A stretch of 64,000 bases of DNA, from NCBI GenBank assembly GCA_947495775.1, contig CANMAQ010000004.1, positions 62,001 to 126,000 of the forward strand, read 5' to 3'. The notes under the pieces were generated by a model. It saw only the letters and a program-made list of their open reading frames with translations. It made no database searches and had not been told where the DNA came from. The translations under genes and the position numbers were made by a program. Positions within the stretch are counted from its first letter, which is position 1, and each line of letters begins with the position of its first letter. Below, piece by piece: positions 42,904 through 52,726 of the stretch. The DNA is from Jejuia algarum (GTDB taxonomy: Bacteria > Bacteroidota > Bacteroidia > Flavobacteriales > Flavobacteriaceae).

Positions 42904-45900
42904 CTAATCTTCAACCAAAACCCATTCGCCTCTGGCTAATAAAGGCTCTGCTTGCTTGTATTTTAGGGTTTTATTTTCACCATTCATAACGTGTTTAATC
43001 GTTACGCGATCGTTACGTCCAATTTTTGGTTTGTCTCTAACCACGGTCTCTACAATCTCTTGTTGTTGTGTGTTAGTGGCAACTCTATTTTGAGCAGAAC
43101 GTTCGTCTAAATTAGGGATTTCCTCCTTTTCAATACTTAACTTCTCTTGTTTACGAACTTTAGCTTCTTGTATGGTATCTTGTGTTTCTTGAGGGAGTTC
43201 CCCTTTAAATAAGAAGGAGATAACATCCTTATTAACCTCATCAATCATTGCTTTAAACAATTCGAAAGCTTCAAACTTATAAATAAGTAAGGGGTCTTTT
43301 TGTTCGTGAACGGCTAGTTGTACAGATTGCTTAAGTTCATCCATTTTACGTAAATGGGTTTTCCAAGCGTCGTCAATTATTGCAAGTGTGATGTTCTTTT
43401 CAAAATCGGTAATTAATTGTTTACCATTAGTTTCGTAAGCTTTTTCTAAATCGGTAACAACATTTAAGCTTTTTACGCCATCTGTAAATGGTACAACGAT
43501 ACGTTTAAATTGATCTCGTTGATTTTCATAGACGTTTTTAATGACAGGGAAGGCAATTTCTGCATTGCGTTCCATTTTTGCTTTATAGCTTTCAAAAGCT
43601 GCTTTGTATACCTTAGAAGTAATTTCTTGATTTGAAAGTTTACCAAATTCATCTTCAGATATTGGAGCGCTCATTGAGAAATAGCGAATCAATTCAAATT
43701 CAAAATTCTTAAAGTCATTGGCCCCTTTATTGGTTTCTGTGATGCCTTCAGACGTATCAAAAATCATGTTGGCCAAATCGACACGTAGGCGTTCTCCAAA
43801 TAAAGCATGATGGCGACGTTTGTAAACCACCTCACGTTGTGCGTTCATAACATCATCATACTCTAATAAACGTTTACGAACACCAAATTGATTTTCTTCT
43901 ACTTTTTTCTGAGCGCGTTCTATAGATTTAGAAATCATACTATGTTGGATAACTTCTCCTTCTTTAAGGCCCATTTTATCCATCATTTTAGCAATACGTT
44001 CACTACCAAACAAACGCATCAAGTTGTCTTCTAAAGAGACATAAAATTGAGAGCTACCAACATCTCCTTGACGTCCTGCACGACCACGTAACTGGCGGTC
44101 TACACGACGTGAATCATGACGTTCTGTACCAATAATTGCTAAACCTCCAGCAGCTTTAACCTCGTCGGTTAATTTAATATCGGTTCCACGACCGGCCATA
44201 TTTGTTGCAATAGTTACCTGCCCTGGTTTACCTGCATGGTCTACAATCTCGGCTTCTTTCTTGTGTTGTTTCGCATTTAATACGTTATGCGGTATTTTAC
44301 GAATGCTTAACATTTTACCTAACAACTCTGAAATTTCTACAGAGGTTGTACCGATTAATACGGGACGACCTGCTTGTGATAATTTTGTAACTTCATCAAT
44401 TACCGAGTTGTACTTTTCACGTTTTGTTTTATAAACTAAATCGTCTCTATCGTCTCTAGAAATTGGTTTGTTTGTTGGAATTTCAACGACATCTAATTTA
44501 TAGATTTCCCAAAATTCTCCTGCTTCAGTTACCGCAGTACCAGTCATACCAGACAGTTTGCGGTACATTCTAAAATAGTTTTGTAGTGTTACTGTCGCAA
44601 AGGTTTGGGTCGCATCTTCAATTTTTACATTTTCTTTTGCTTCTATAGCTTGGTGTAAACCGTCGGAATAGCGACGCCCATCCATAATACGTCCCGTTTG
44701 CTCATCTACAATCATAACTTTATTATCCATCACCACATATTGGGTGTCTTTCTCGAATAACGCGTAAGCTTTAAGGAGCTGATTTAAGGTATGAATGCGT
44801 TCTGATTTTACGCCAAATTCTTTGAAAAGATTTTCTTTTAATTCGGCTTCTTTTTCTTTTTCAAGATTTTGTTTTTCTATTTCAGCTATTTCTATACCAA
44901 TTTCGGGAAGTACAAAGAAATTAGGATCGTCTTTACCTGAAATATAATCAATACCTTTATCTGTAAGTTCTATTTGGTTGTTTTTTTCTTCAATAACATA
45001 GTACAACTCTGCATCTACTTTGTGCATTTCGCGGTTGTTGTCTTGCATATAGAAGTTTTCAGTTTTTTGTAATAACTGTTTAACACCTTCTTCTGATAAA
45101 AATTTAATTAAAGCTTTGTTTTTAGGGATACCACGATAAGCTCGTAACAATTGAAAACCACCTTCTTTAGTGTCTCCTGCTTTGATTAATTTTTTAGCTT
45201 CTGCTAATACACCTGTTAGGTACTTTCGTTGTACACCAACAATATCGTCTACCTTAGGTTTTAGTTCTGTAAATTCATGATGATCCCCTTTAGGAATAGG
45301 ACCAGAAATGATTAACGGTGTACGGGCGTCATCTACCAGTACAGAATCGACTTCATCTACAATGGCATAATGGTGAGGACGTTGTACGAGATCGTCTGGA
45401 GAGTGTGCCATGTTATCACGTAGGTAATCAAATCCAAACTCGTTGTTTGTACCATAAGTAATATCTGCATTATAGGCGTTTTTTCGAGCTTCAGAGTTGG
45501 GCTGGTGGTAATCGATACAGTCTACAGTCATACCGTGGAACTGAAAAATAGGTGCCATCCAAGCACTATCACGTTTGGCTAAGTAATCGTTTACGGTCAC
45601 CAAGTGTACACCTTTTTCTGTTAGTGCATTTAAATATACAGGTAAGGTCGCCACAAGTGTTTTTCCTTCTCCTGTTTGCATTTCGGCAATTTTACCTTGG
45701 TGCATCGCAATACCTCCAATAAGTTGAACATCGTAGTGTATCATGTCCCAAGTGATTGGCTTTCCTGCGGCATCCCAAGAATTGGCCCAAAGCGCGTATT
45801 CACCATCAAGAGTCACATAGTCTTTCTCACCCGAAAGGGTTCTATCGTACGCACTCGCCGTCACTTTTATTTCTGTATGATGTACAAAACGTTTTGCTGT

Positions 45901-46254
45901 TTCTTTAACAACAGCAAAAGCTTCTGGAAGGATGTCGTTTAAAACAGCTTCTGTAGTCGTGTAGATTTCATCTTTAAGTTTATCGATCTCTTGATAAATA
46001 TCTTCGCGTCTGTCTATATCGTCTGTGCCTTCTGCTTCTTCTAAAAGCGAGGTGATTTGTGTATTAAGGGCTTTGGTTGCCTCGGCAATCTGCGCTTTAA
46101 ATGCGGTTGTTTTTCCTCTTAATTCATCATGCGATAAAGCTTCTAAAGCCTTTTCAAAGGTTTTAACTTTATCGACTAAAGGTCTTATGTCTTTAACGTC
46201 TTGTTTCGATTTATCTCCTACAAATATTTTTAAGACCGAATCTAAAAAACTCAT
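42904..46254 (-). CDS. secA: Preprotein translocase ATPase SecA
   Basis: At 1116 residues this is the long Bacteroidota SecA. Walker A is at 193-200 (QTGEGKTL) and the DEAD-like DEVDS at 300-304. 'MAGRGTDIKL' and 'QLRGRAGRQGDVGSSQFY' mark the second helicase domain. An insertion of about 130 residues rich in Lys/Glu (roughly 330-470) lies within the first motor domain. The protein ends 'NKTLKYKQAEPLLARGEWVL' and lacks the C-terminal CxC...CH zinc motif that binds SecB. It drives post-translational secretion through SecYEG. Confidence 0.97.
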   Translation of the reverse strand: MSFLDSVLKIFVGDKSKQDVKDIRPLVDKVKTFEKALEALSHDELRGKTTAFKAQIAEATKALNTQITSLLEEAEGTDDIDRREDIYQEIDKLKDEIYTTTEAVLNDILPEAFAVVKETAKRFVHHTEIKVTASAYDRTLSGEKDYVTLDGEYALWANSWDAAGKPITWDMIHYDVQLIGGIAMHQGKIAEMQTGEGKTLVATLPVYLNALTEKGVHLVTVNDYLAKRDSAWMAPIFQFHGMTVDCIDYHQPNSEARKNAYNADITYGTNNEFGFDYLRDNMAHSPDDLVQRPHHYAIVDEVDSVLVDDARTPLIISGPIPKGDHHEFTELKPKVDDIVGVQRKYLTGVLAEAKKLIKAGDTKEGGFQLLRAYRGIPKNKALIKFLSEEGVKQLLQKTENFYMQDNNREMHKVDAELYYVIEEKNNQIELTDKGIDYISGKDDPNFFVLPEIGIEIAEIEKQNLEKEKEAELKENLFKEFGVKSERIHTLNQLLKAYALFEKDTQYVVMDNKVMIVDEQTGRIMDGRRYSDGLHQAIEAKENVKIEDATQTFATVTLQNYFRMYRKLSGMTGTAVTEAGEFWEIYKLDVVEIPTNKPISRDDRDDLVYKTKREKYNSVIDEVTKLSQAGRPVLIGTTSVEISELLGKMLSIRKIPHNVLNAKQHKKEAEIVDHAGKPGQVTIATNMAGRGTDIKLTDEVKAAGGLAIIGTERHDSRRVDRQLRGRAGRQGDVGSSQFYVSLEDNLMRLFGSERIAKMMDKMGLKEGEVIQHSMISKSIERAQKKVEENQFGVRKRLLEYDDVMNAQREVVYKRRHHALFGERLRVDLANMIFDTSEGITETNKGANDFKNFEFELIRYFSMSAPISEDEFGKLSNQEITSKVYKAAFESYKAKMERNAEIAFPVIKNVYENQRDQFKRIVVPFTDGVKSLNVVTDLEKAYETNGKQLITDFEKNITLAIIDDAWKTHLRKMDELKQSVQLAVHEQKDPLLIYKFEAFELFKAMIDEVNKDVISFLFKGELPQETQDTIQEAKVRKQEKLSIEKEEIPNLDERSAQNRVATNTQQQEIVETVVRDKPKIGRNDRVTIKHVMNGENKTLKYKQAEPLLARGEWVLVED

Positions 46255-46328
46255 GTGCGTGTATTTTATATTTTAACTAGACTATGCCTAGGTTCTATTT
46301 CAATTAGTTATGTGCTTTCAAAAGCATT

Positions 46329-46336
46329 CAAAGATA
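46329..46336 (-). promoter_or_regulatory. -7 promoter box of secA
   Basis: Minus-strand TATCTTTG matches TAnnTTTG, about 74 bp before the secA start. No TTG at -33. Confidence 0.45.
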
Positions 46337-46370
46337 CATTTTGTTATGCTTTTTTTAGCGTATAGGGCAA

Positions 46371-46398
46371 AAAAAAAGCCTCAATTCGAGACTTTTTA
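46371..46398 (-). terminator. Terminator of the DUF2795 gene
   Basis: On the minus strand AAAAAGTCTC and GAGGCTTTTT pair (one G-T) with a 5-base loop and a T-run after it, 21 bp from the stop codon. Confidence 0.75.
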
Positions 46399-46418
46399 AC
46401 TATTCTTTATGCTTTTAT

Positions 46419-46640
46419 TTAATATTCATCTTCATTCCAAAGATAATCTTCATCTGTTGGATAATCAGACCAGATTTCTTCAATAGAATCGTATGAGTCG
46501 CCTTCGTCTTCTATCGACTGTAAATTTTCAACAACTTCTAAAGGCGCTCCAGTTCTAATAGCGTAATCTATTAACTCGTCTTTTGTTGCTGGCCAAGGTG
46601 CATCACTCAAATAAGATGCTAGTTCTAAAGTCCAATACAT
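46419..46640 (-). CDS. DUF2795 protein
   Basis: This 73-residue protein has the DUF2795 helical core: 'LELASYLSDAPWPATKDELIDYAIRTGAPLEVVENLQSI' features, then a very acidic tail ending 'DEDYLWNEDEY'. The family resembles small histone-like or DNA-linked folds in some descriptions, but the function is unknown. It stands alone, with a full-consensus promoter upstream and a terminator downstream, so it is probably well expressed. Confidence 0.9.
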   Translation of the reverse strand: MYWTLELASYLSDAPWPATKDELIDYAIRTGAPLEVVENLQSIEDEGDSYDSIEEIWSDYPTDEDYLWNEDEY

Positions 46641-46661
46641 TTCTTAATGTTTAATTTTCTG

Positions 46662-46691
46662 CAAAAATAATTTTTTACGCCAAACAAGCAA
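46662..46691 (-). promoter_or_regulatory. Full-consensus promoter of the DUF2795 gene
   Basis: On the minus strand TTG (46691-46689), exactly 19 bp, then TATTTTTG (46669-46662). This is an exact match to TTG-N19-TAnnTTTG, 21 bp before the start codon. Confidence 0.8.
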
Positions 46692-46793
46692 GAAAAAAAT
46701 GAATTATTTCATTGTTAATTTTAAGAACGTACATTATTGCAGGTTAAGCTATTGCAAATGGTCCCGTTGTGTAAAACAAAATAATGCCTAAGC

Positions 46794-47366
46794 TTACTTT
46801 TGTTTTGGAATCCATTTAATCTCTTCTGCTTGTAAGTCATGTGACAATTTCCGTGCCAGCACAAAAAGGTAGTCAGAAAGGCGGTTTAAATAGATTAAGG
46901 CTGTGGGATTAAACGGTGAAATCTCATTTAAAGCACTCGCTAAACGCTCTGCACGTCTGCATACACAGCGTGCTATATGACAAAATGACACTGTTTGATG
47001 GCCACCAGGCAATATAAAATGCGTCATGGGAGGTAAAGCCGCATTCATAGTGTCCATTTCGTGCTCTAAGCGTTCAATATCCTCTGTTGTAATTTCTGGA
47101 ATGTTTAAGCGTGCTTTTCCGTTTTTTAAAAGGGCCTTTTCGGGATCTGTAGCAAGAACGGCACCAATGGTAAAAAGACGGTCTTGAATGTGTATAAGCA
47201 AGGTCTTGTATTGTTCTTGTATGTCTTGATCTCGTATCAATCCTAAATGTGAATTGAGTTCATCTACAGTGCCATAACTGTCAATACGTATGTGATGTTT
47301 GGGGACACGTGTTCCTCCAAATAGAGCCGTAGTGCCTTTATCGCCAGTTTTTGTGTAGATTTTCAT
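46794..47366 (-). CDS. Corrinoid adenosyltransferase (PduO/MMAB type)
   Basis: The ATG at 47366 gives the standard start MKIYTKTGDKGTTALFGG; a longer frame from 47423 adds 19 residues not seen in the family. The 190-residue protein contains the ATP-binding N-terminus above, 'IDSYGTVDELNSHLGLIRD', and 'ILPGGHQTVSFCHIARCVCRRAER' with the conserved Arg residues. It transfers the adenosyl group of ATP to cob(I)alamin, producing coenzyme B12, which methylmalonyl-CoA mutase needs. It fits with meaB at 40919-42007. Confidence 0.93.
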   Translation of the reverse strand: MKIYTKTGDKGTTALFGGTRVPKHHIRIDSYGTVDELNSHLGLIRDQDIQEQYKTLLIHIQDRLFTIGAVLATDPEKALLKNGKARLNIPEITTEDIERLEHEMDTMNAALPPMTHFILPGGHQTVSFCHIARCVCRRAERLASALNEISPFNPTALIYLNRLSDYLFVLARKLSHDLQAEEIKWIPKQK

Positions 47367-47563
47367 ATTCTTTAGGTTTATGAGCCCTTTAAAAAGGCTT
47401 AGATTGGATCTTAAGTTAAACACTCAAAATTAAGGGAATCTAAAAGATATCGCAACTAAAAATAGGGAATACTAGGCGTGTGACTTTAAAAAAAAAGAAG
47501 TGTCTTAAATGAGAAGAATATTATTATTTTAGCATTTAATAAACGACTACAAAACTTACTTTT

Positions 47564-49675
47564 ATGAAAAAAATTACTCTAATTGTTTTATGTGTAATGT
47601 CTGTAACTTTAGCAGACGCCCAGTCCTATATTGGGTTCTTAACCGATAATTACAGCGGTGTACATGGTGTGATTTCGAATCCAGCCAACATCACAGATTC
47701 TAGATTTAAAACAGACATCAACCTCGCTGGGGCAAGTGCCTTTGTAAGTAACGATTATTACAGTTTAAACGTTAGCGATGCAATTAGTGATGATGATTAC
47801 GATTTTGATACAGATGCACGTGCAAACCCTAGTAATTCTAATAATGGCTCTTTTAATATTGATGTTTTAGGACCATCTTTCATGTTTAACCTTAACAAAA
47901 AAAGTTCTATAGCTGTCTTTTCAAGAGCTAGAGCATTTGCTAATGTTGTAGATGTTAATGGGGAGCTTGTGGATGAATTGGATGCCGATATTACACAAGA
48001 TTTTATTGTAGATGAAGGTGATTTAAAATTATTTGCACAGACTTGGGCAGAAGTTGGAATTACTTATGCTAGAGTGCTTATGAATGAGAAACAGCATTTT
48101 TTAAAAGGCGGACTGTCTTTAAAATATTTACAAGGATTAGGGAGTGCCTATGGACAGGCGACAAATTTGAATATCGCTTATGACGCCGATGGTACTGTTA
48201 TAAATACCCCTGGAGGTGCTTTTACAACAGGAAGTCTTGATTCTAGAGGGCAAATAGGCTATGGCCGTTTTGCAGAGTTTGATGATGATGATTATGATTA
48301 TGAATTGCCAAGCGCAGTTGGTATTGGCGCAGATTTAGGTGTGGTTTACGAATGGCGACCAGACCATGCTGAGTATACAAAAACAAACGCTGAAGGAGAA
48401 CGTTACACACTTAAGCATAGAAATAAATATAAATTAAAATTAGGCCTATCTATTACAGACATAGGAGGTATAGATTATAAAGATTCTGAAGAAGAATTGT
48501 TTGATGTGACGAATGACGGGGTAAGCGAAGAGGATATCGAAAATGCGGACGATATCGATGAAATTTTAAACTCTTTATATACAAGAACACAATCTAATGA
48601 TGGGTATAAAACAAAATTGCCTACAGCATTACATATCAATGCAGATTGGAGTTTTAATAAAAATCTATATGTTAATTTAAATACAGATCTTTCTCTTGTC
48701 GCTAAAGACAAAGAAAATGCTAGTGCTATAAATAATGTAGTGTCTGTAACACCTCGTTTTGAGAGTAGATGGTTTAGTTTTTACGTGCCATTAAGTGTGG
48801 TACAATATAATGGTTTTCAGGCTGGAGCAGGTTTGCGTTTAGGGCCATTATATCTTGGGTCTGGATCTGTAATTACAGCGTTAACAGGCGATGATACTAA
48901 AGGCGCAGATGTGTATGCAGGTTTAAAGATTCCTGTATATCAAGGCAAAGCAAGAGATAAGGATAAAGATGGGGTGATTGATAAGCTAGACCAATGTCCT
49001 AAGGTTGCTGGTCCTGTAGAGAATAATGGTTGTCCTTGGGGCGATAAGGATGAAGATGGCGTGCTAGATAATGAAGACGGTTGCCCAGAGGTTGCTGGTC
49101 CAGAAGAGAATAAAGGCTGTCCTTGGGGCGATAAAGATAAAGATGGAGTCTTAGATAATGTAGATGGGTGTGTATCAATACAGGGGCCTGTTGAGAATAA
49201 CGGGTGTCCTTGGAAAGATTCTGATGGTGATACTGTTCTTGATAAAGACGATAAATGCGTAGATGTACCAGGTACTGTGGCGAATAATGGCTGTCCAGAA
49301 CCAGAGCCAGAAGTTACTGTAGAAGTACAAAAAACATTAAATAACTATGCCAAAACGATTTTGTTTAATTCTGGGAAATCGTCTATTAAAGAAGCGTCTA
49401 ATACCGTTTTAAATGAAATAGTTAAGATCTTAAAGGAGTATCCTACGGCGCAATTTTCAATTGAAGGACATACAGATAGTGTGGGAAGTAAAACGTTAAA
49501 TCAGCGTTTATCAGAAAACAGAGCAAGTGCAGTGATGACGTTTTTAATAGAGCATGGTATTGCTTCAAGTAGATTACAGTCTAAAGGTTATGGAGAAAGT
49601 ACACCTATTGCTAATAACGCTACTGCTGCGGGTAGAGCTAAAAACAGACGTGTAGAAATCAATTTAGTGAAATAA
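47564..49675 (+). CDS. Outer-membrane protein with DUF5723, thrombospondin type 3 repeats and OmpA domain
   Basis: This 703-residue protein has a signal peptide ending 'VTLADAQS'. A long beta-rich N-terminal part (DUF5723-like, 'GFLTDNYSGVHGVISNPANITD') probably forms a barrel. Residues about 465-580 carry several calcium-binding type 3 repeats of the form D-x-D-x-D-G-V-x-D with 'CP-VAGPVENNGCPW'. The last ~120 residues form an OmpA C-terminal domain ('FSIEGHTDSVGSKTLNQRLSENRASAV') that binds peptidoglycan. It would link the outer membrane to the cell wall. Terminator follows. Confidence 0.92.
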   Translation: MKKITLIVLCVMSVTLADAQSYIGFLTDNYSGVHGVISNPANITDSRFKTDINLAGASAFVSNDYYSLNVSDAISDDDYDFDTDARANPSNSNNGSFNIDVLGPSFMFNLNKKSSIAVFSRARAFANVVDVNGELVDELDADITQDFIVDEGDLKLFAQTWAEVGITYARVLMNEKQHFLKGGLSLKYLQGLGSAYGQATNLNIAYDADGTVINTPGGAFTTGSLDSRGQIGYGRFAEFDDDDYDYELPSAVGIGADLGVVYEWRPDHAEYTKTNAEGERYTLKHRNKYKLKLGLSITDIGGIDYKDSEEELFDVTNDGVSEEDIENADDIDEILNSLYTRTQSNDGYKTKLPTALHINADWSFNKNLYVNLNTDLSLVAKDKENASAINNVVSVTPRFESRWFSFYVPLSVVQYNGFQAGAGLRLGPLYLGSGSVITALTGDDTKGADVYAGLKIPVYQGKARDKDKDGVIDKLDQCPKVAGPVENNGCPWGDKDEDGVLDNEDGCPEVAGPEENKGCPWGDKDKDGVLDNVDGCVSIQGPVENNGCPWKDSDGDTVLDKDDKCVDVPGTVANNGCPEPEPEVTVEVQKTLNNYAKTILFNSGKSSIKEASNTVLNEIVKILKEYPTAQFSIEGHTDSVGSKTLNQRLSENRASAVMTFLIEHGIASSRLQSKGYGESTPIANNATAAGRAKNRRVEINLVK

Positions 49676-49777
49676 ATTATGGTCTAGGTGGTCTATTGGC
49701 ATTTTATAAAACGCCTTTTAAATGCACCATTTAGATACAAATATGTGTTAACTCTAAATCTGTTAGAGTATATCCTG

Positions 49778-49814
49778 AATCTCCAAAAGTTTAAAACTTT
49801 TGGAGATTTTTTTT
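49778..49814 (+). terminator. Terminator after the OmpA-family gene
   Basis: AATCTCCAAAAGTTT and AAACTTTTGGAGATT form a near-perfect stem with a minimal AA loop, followed by eight T. It lies about 100 bp after the stop. Confidence 0.9.
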
Positions 49815-49881
49815 AGGTCTTAATATTTAATTCAGATTATGCCTTGGAACATCGTTATGAGGGTTTCAAAAGCCATTAACA

Positions 49882-50661
49882 TTACACTCTAATTGAAAAA
49901 TGCTCTTTTGCTTGTTCCTTTCTAAAAAATACAATGCCCCAGTAAAAAGTATCTATGGTTACAGTAACTTTAGGGTGCTGTTTTATCGTTTCCCAAGCTT
50001 CTGTCATTCCTAGCGACCAGTAAATATCATCAAATATAAAGATGGTATCGTTGTGCGTTTTAGGGAGTAGGGCTTCGAAGTAGTTTAAAGTCGCCTCTTT
50101 TTGGTGGTTGCCATCAAAAAATACAAGATCAAATTTCGGAATGTCTAATTTAGGGATGACATCTGAAAATTTACCATTAATAAGATTGAAATTGCTTAAC
50201 TGACGTTCCTTGAGGTACTCTATAGTGAATTTGGCAATTTCAGGACAACCTTCAATGGTAATGATTTTAGAATCAGGGGTTCCTAAGCATAGGGCTTGCG
50301 TGGCTAAACCTAAAGACGCGCCAAGTTCTAAAACAGTCTTGGGATTGTAATAGTTAGAAAATCTGTAAAGCAGTTTGCTGTTTTTTGGTGTAATACCAGC
50401 GTGTTGTGCAATATCAGAAATTTTTCTGTAACTTGATTTGGTGGTTCTGCTGCCTGCTCCAAAATCGGTAACAATAAGGCGCTTATCCATAGCTTTTAAA
50501 CGCGATCGATACGCATTTAGCTTTTCGTAATTTACATGTTGCGTTTTATCATAAAAGCACTTTGTTACGAGATCGTAAACAAAAGGCGAGTGTACACCAT
50601 GTTGATTTGTAGATCTAAGTAAGAATTTAAAATAGGCCTTAATTTGATGAAACATGTTCAT
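49882..50661 (-). CDS. Class I SAM-dependent methyltransferase
   Basis: This 259-residue protein has a SAM-binding Rossmann fold: motif I VLELGASLGLATQAL (about 110-124), motif II 'IITIEGCPE' and 'FDLVFFDGNHQKEATLNYFEALL' for the acidic motif after strand 4, as in O-methyltransferases of the SAM-MT24 type. The N-terminal ~90 residues contain 'RSTNQHGVHSPFVYDL'. The substrate is unknown. It follows the ABC-F gene by 13 bp on the same strand and is probably co-transcribed. Confidence 0.9.
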   Translation of the reverse strand: MNMFHQIKAYFKFLLRSTNQHGVHSPFVYDLVTKCFYDKTQHVNYEKLNAYRSRLKAMDKRLIVTDFGAGSRTTKSSYRKISDIAQHAGITPKNSKLLYRFSNYYNPKTVLELGASLGLATQALCLGTPDSKIITIEGCPEIAKFTIEYLKERQLSNFNLINGKFSDVIPKLDIPKFDLVFFDGNHQKEATLNYFEALLPKTHNDTIFIFDDIYWSLGMTEAWETIKQHPKVTVTIDTFYWGIVFFRKEQAKEHFSIRV

Positions 50662-50674
50662 ATATAATACGTAT

Positions 50675-52537
50675 TTATGCTTCTAATTTAGCAGATAGTT
50701 CAAACCAGCGTTCTTCTTTGGCTTCAATAGTACGAATTAATTCTTGCAGTTCTTCAGAAAGGGTATTGATAGCGTCTTGAGATAACTCGGGGTTATTAAA
50801 TTTAAGTTCTAATGCTTTCTTATCGAAAGCCAAAGTATTTAATTTACTTTCTATATTTCGAAGTTCTTTTTCTTCATTAAAAGATAATTTAGAGGCTTCG
50901 TTTTGTTTCCAAGACGTTTTTTCTTTTTTGTCGTCTGTAGTTTTAGAAATAACGGGTTGGCTGTCTTCGTAAGTCCTGTAGTCTGAATAGTTACCAGGGA
51001 AATCCTCTATCACACCTTCGCCTTTAAACACAAATAAATGGTCTATAACCTTATCCATAAAATAACGGTCGTGCGTCACCACAATAATGCATCCTGGAAA
51101 GTCTAAAAGAAAACTTTCTAGCACGTTTAAAGTTACAATGTCTAAATCATTAGTAGGCTCATCTAAAATTAAAAAATTGGGGTTTTGAATGAGTACGGTG
51201 CATAAATAAAGACGTTTACGCTCGCCACCACTTAGTTTCTCGACAAAATCATATTGTTTTTTTCTACTGAATAGAAAACGCTCTAACAGTTGTTGGGCAC
51301 TAATTTGGCGCCCCTTTTTTAAAGGAATATAGTCGCCAAATTCTTTAATAACATCAATGACCTTTTGTTCTGGTTTTATAGAGATGCCATTTTGGGTATA
51401 ATATCCAAATTTAACAGTATCTCCTTTTACAACTTTACCCGAATCTGGTGCTGCTGTTTGGGTTAGTATGTTAAGAAAAGATGTTTTTCCAGTACCGTTT
51501 TTCCCTATAATCCCAACACGTTCGCCTTTCTTAAAAGTGTATTCAAAACCATCTAAAATCACTTTATCTTTAAACGCTTTAGAGACTTTGTGAAACTCTA
51601 ATATTTTGCTACCTAGACGTTCCATATTAAGTTCTAATTGTACTTGATGGTCTTGTCTGCGTTGGTGCGCTTTGTGTTTGATGTCTGCAAAATCATCTAT
51701 ACGAGATTTAGATTTGGTTGTACGGGCCTTGGGTTGGCGACGCATCCATTCTAGTTCTTTTTTAAAGAGTTGTTTTGCTTTTCCTGTTTCTACAGCTTCA
51801 CGTTCTATTCTAGCATCTCTTTTATCGAGATAATACGAATAATTACCTTTGTAGTTGTAAAGTTGCCCTTGGTCGAGTTCTATAATTTCATTGCACACAC
51901 GCTCTAAGAAATAGCGGTCGTGTGTTACCATGAAAAGAGTAATGTTTTCTTTAGTAAAAAATTCCTCTAACCACTCAATCATTTCTAAATCTAAGTGGTT
52001 GGTAGGTTCGTCTAAAACTAATAAATCGGGTTTGTTAATTAAGGCGTCGGCTAAAGCCAGGCGCTTTTTTTGACCACCAGAGAGTGTGCTTACTTTTTGT
52101 TGTAAATCCTCTAATTTTAATTTGAAAAGAATTTGTTTATAAAGTGTTTCAAAATCCCAAGCTTGGTGGTGTTCCATCGCATCGAAAGCTGCTTGGTAAG
52201 TATCTGTGTCTTCTGGGTTTAAAAGTGCCTTTTCGTAATTAGAGATCACTTTTAATATGGGGTTTTCACTGGCTAAAATAGTGGCTTCTATAGTTAAAGT
52301 GTCATCAAATTTAGGATCTTGTGATAAAAATGAGACTTTGATGTCCTTTCTGTAAACGATAGCTCCAGAATCTGCTGTATCTTGACCCGATAAGATATTT
52401 AAAATGGAGGTTTTACCGGTACCGTTTTTAGCTACAAAAGCAATTTTTTGATCTTTATGAACGCTAAAAGATAAGTCTTCAAACAACGTATGTTCGCCGT
52501 AAGATTTTGATATGTTTTCTACTGATAAGTAATTCAA
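50675..52537 (-). CDS. ABC-F family ATPase (Uup-like)
   Basis: This 620-residue soluble protein has two nucleotide-binding domains and no membrane spans. Domain 1 has Walker A 'VAKNGTGKTSILN', signature 'LSGGQKKRLALADAL' and 'LLVLDEPTNHLDL'. Domain 2 has 'IGKNGTGKTSFLN', 'LSGGERKRLYL' and 'FLILDEPTNDLDI'. A charged linker joins them, and a C-terminal coiled coil (about 535-620) resembles Uup. ABC-F proteins act on ribosomes to clear stalled states; Uup also affects DNA. It heads the unit with the methyltransferase. Confidence 0.95.
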   Translation of the reverse strand: MNYLSVENISKSYGEHTLFEDLSFSVHKDQKIAFVAKNGTGKTSILNILSGQDTADSGAIVYRKDIKVSFLSQDPKFDDTLTIEATILASENPILKVISNYEKALLNPEDTDTYQAAFDAMEHHQAWDFETLYKQILFKLKLEDLQQKVSTLSGGQKKRLALADALINKPDLLVLDEPTNHLDLEMIEWLEEFFTKENITLFMVTHDRYFLERVCNEIIELDQGQLYNYKGNYSYYLDKRDARIEREAVETGKAKQLFKKELEWMRRQPKARTTKSKSRIDDFADIKHKAHQRRQDHQVQLELNMERLGSKILEFHKVSKAFKDKVILDGFEYTFKKGERVGIIGKNGTGKTSFLNILTQTAAPDSGKVVKGDTVKFGYYTQNGISIKPEQKVIDVIKEFGDYIPLKKGRQISAQQLLERFLFSRKKQYDFVEKLSGGERKRLYLCTVLIQNPNFLILDEPTNDLDIVTLNVLESFLLDFPGCIIVVTHDRYFMDKVIDHLFVFKGEGVIEDFPGNYSDYRTYEDSQPVISKTTDDKKEKTSWKQNEASKLSFNEEKELRNIESKLNTLAFDKKALELKFNNPELSQDAINTLSEELQELIRTIEAKEERWFELSAKLEA

Positions 52538-52684
52538 AAGGAAAGTTTTTTACAAATAACGTGTTTACGCTCAGATTATGCAATAATGTTTGGTATTAGA
52601 ACAGTAAATTACAGCTTATCAGGCGTCAAGTTTTAATTCATTCTATTAAAATGGATTAAAATTTTATTATTTATACTGAAAAGC

Positions 52685-52692
52685 TATATTTG
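52685..52692 (+). promoter_or_regulatory. -7 promoter box of the polysaccharide locus
   Basis: TATATTTG matches TAnnTTTG, 34 bp before the wza start. At the -33 position there is TTT instead of TTG, with the right 19-bp spacing. Confidence 0.6.
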
Positions 52693-52726
52693 CTAAGAAA
52701 CGAAATCACTTTTAAGAGTATAGAAA

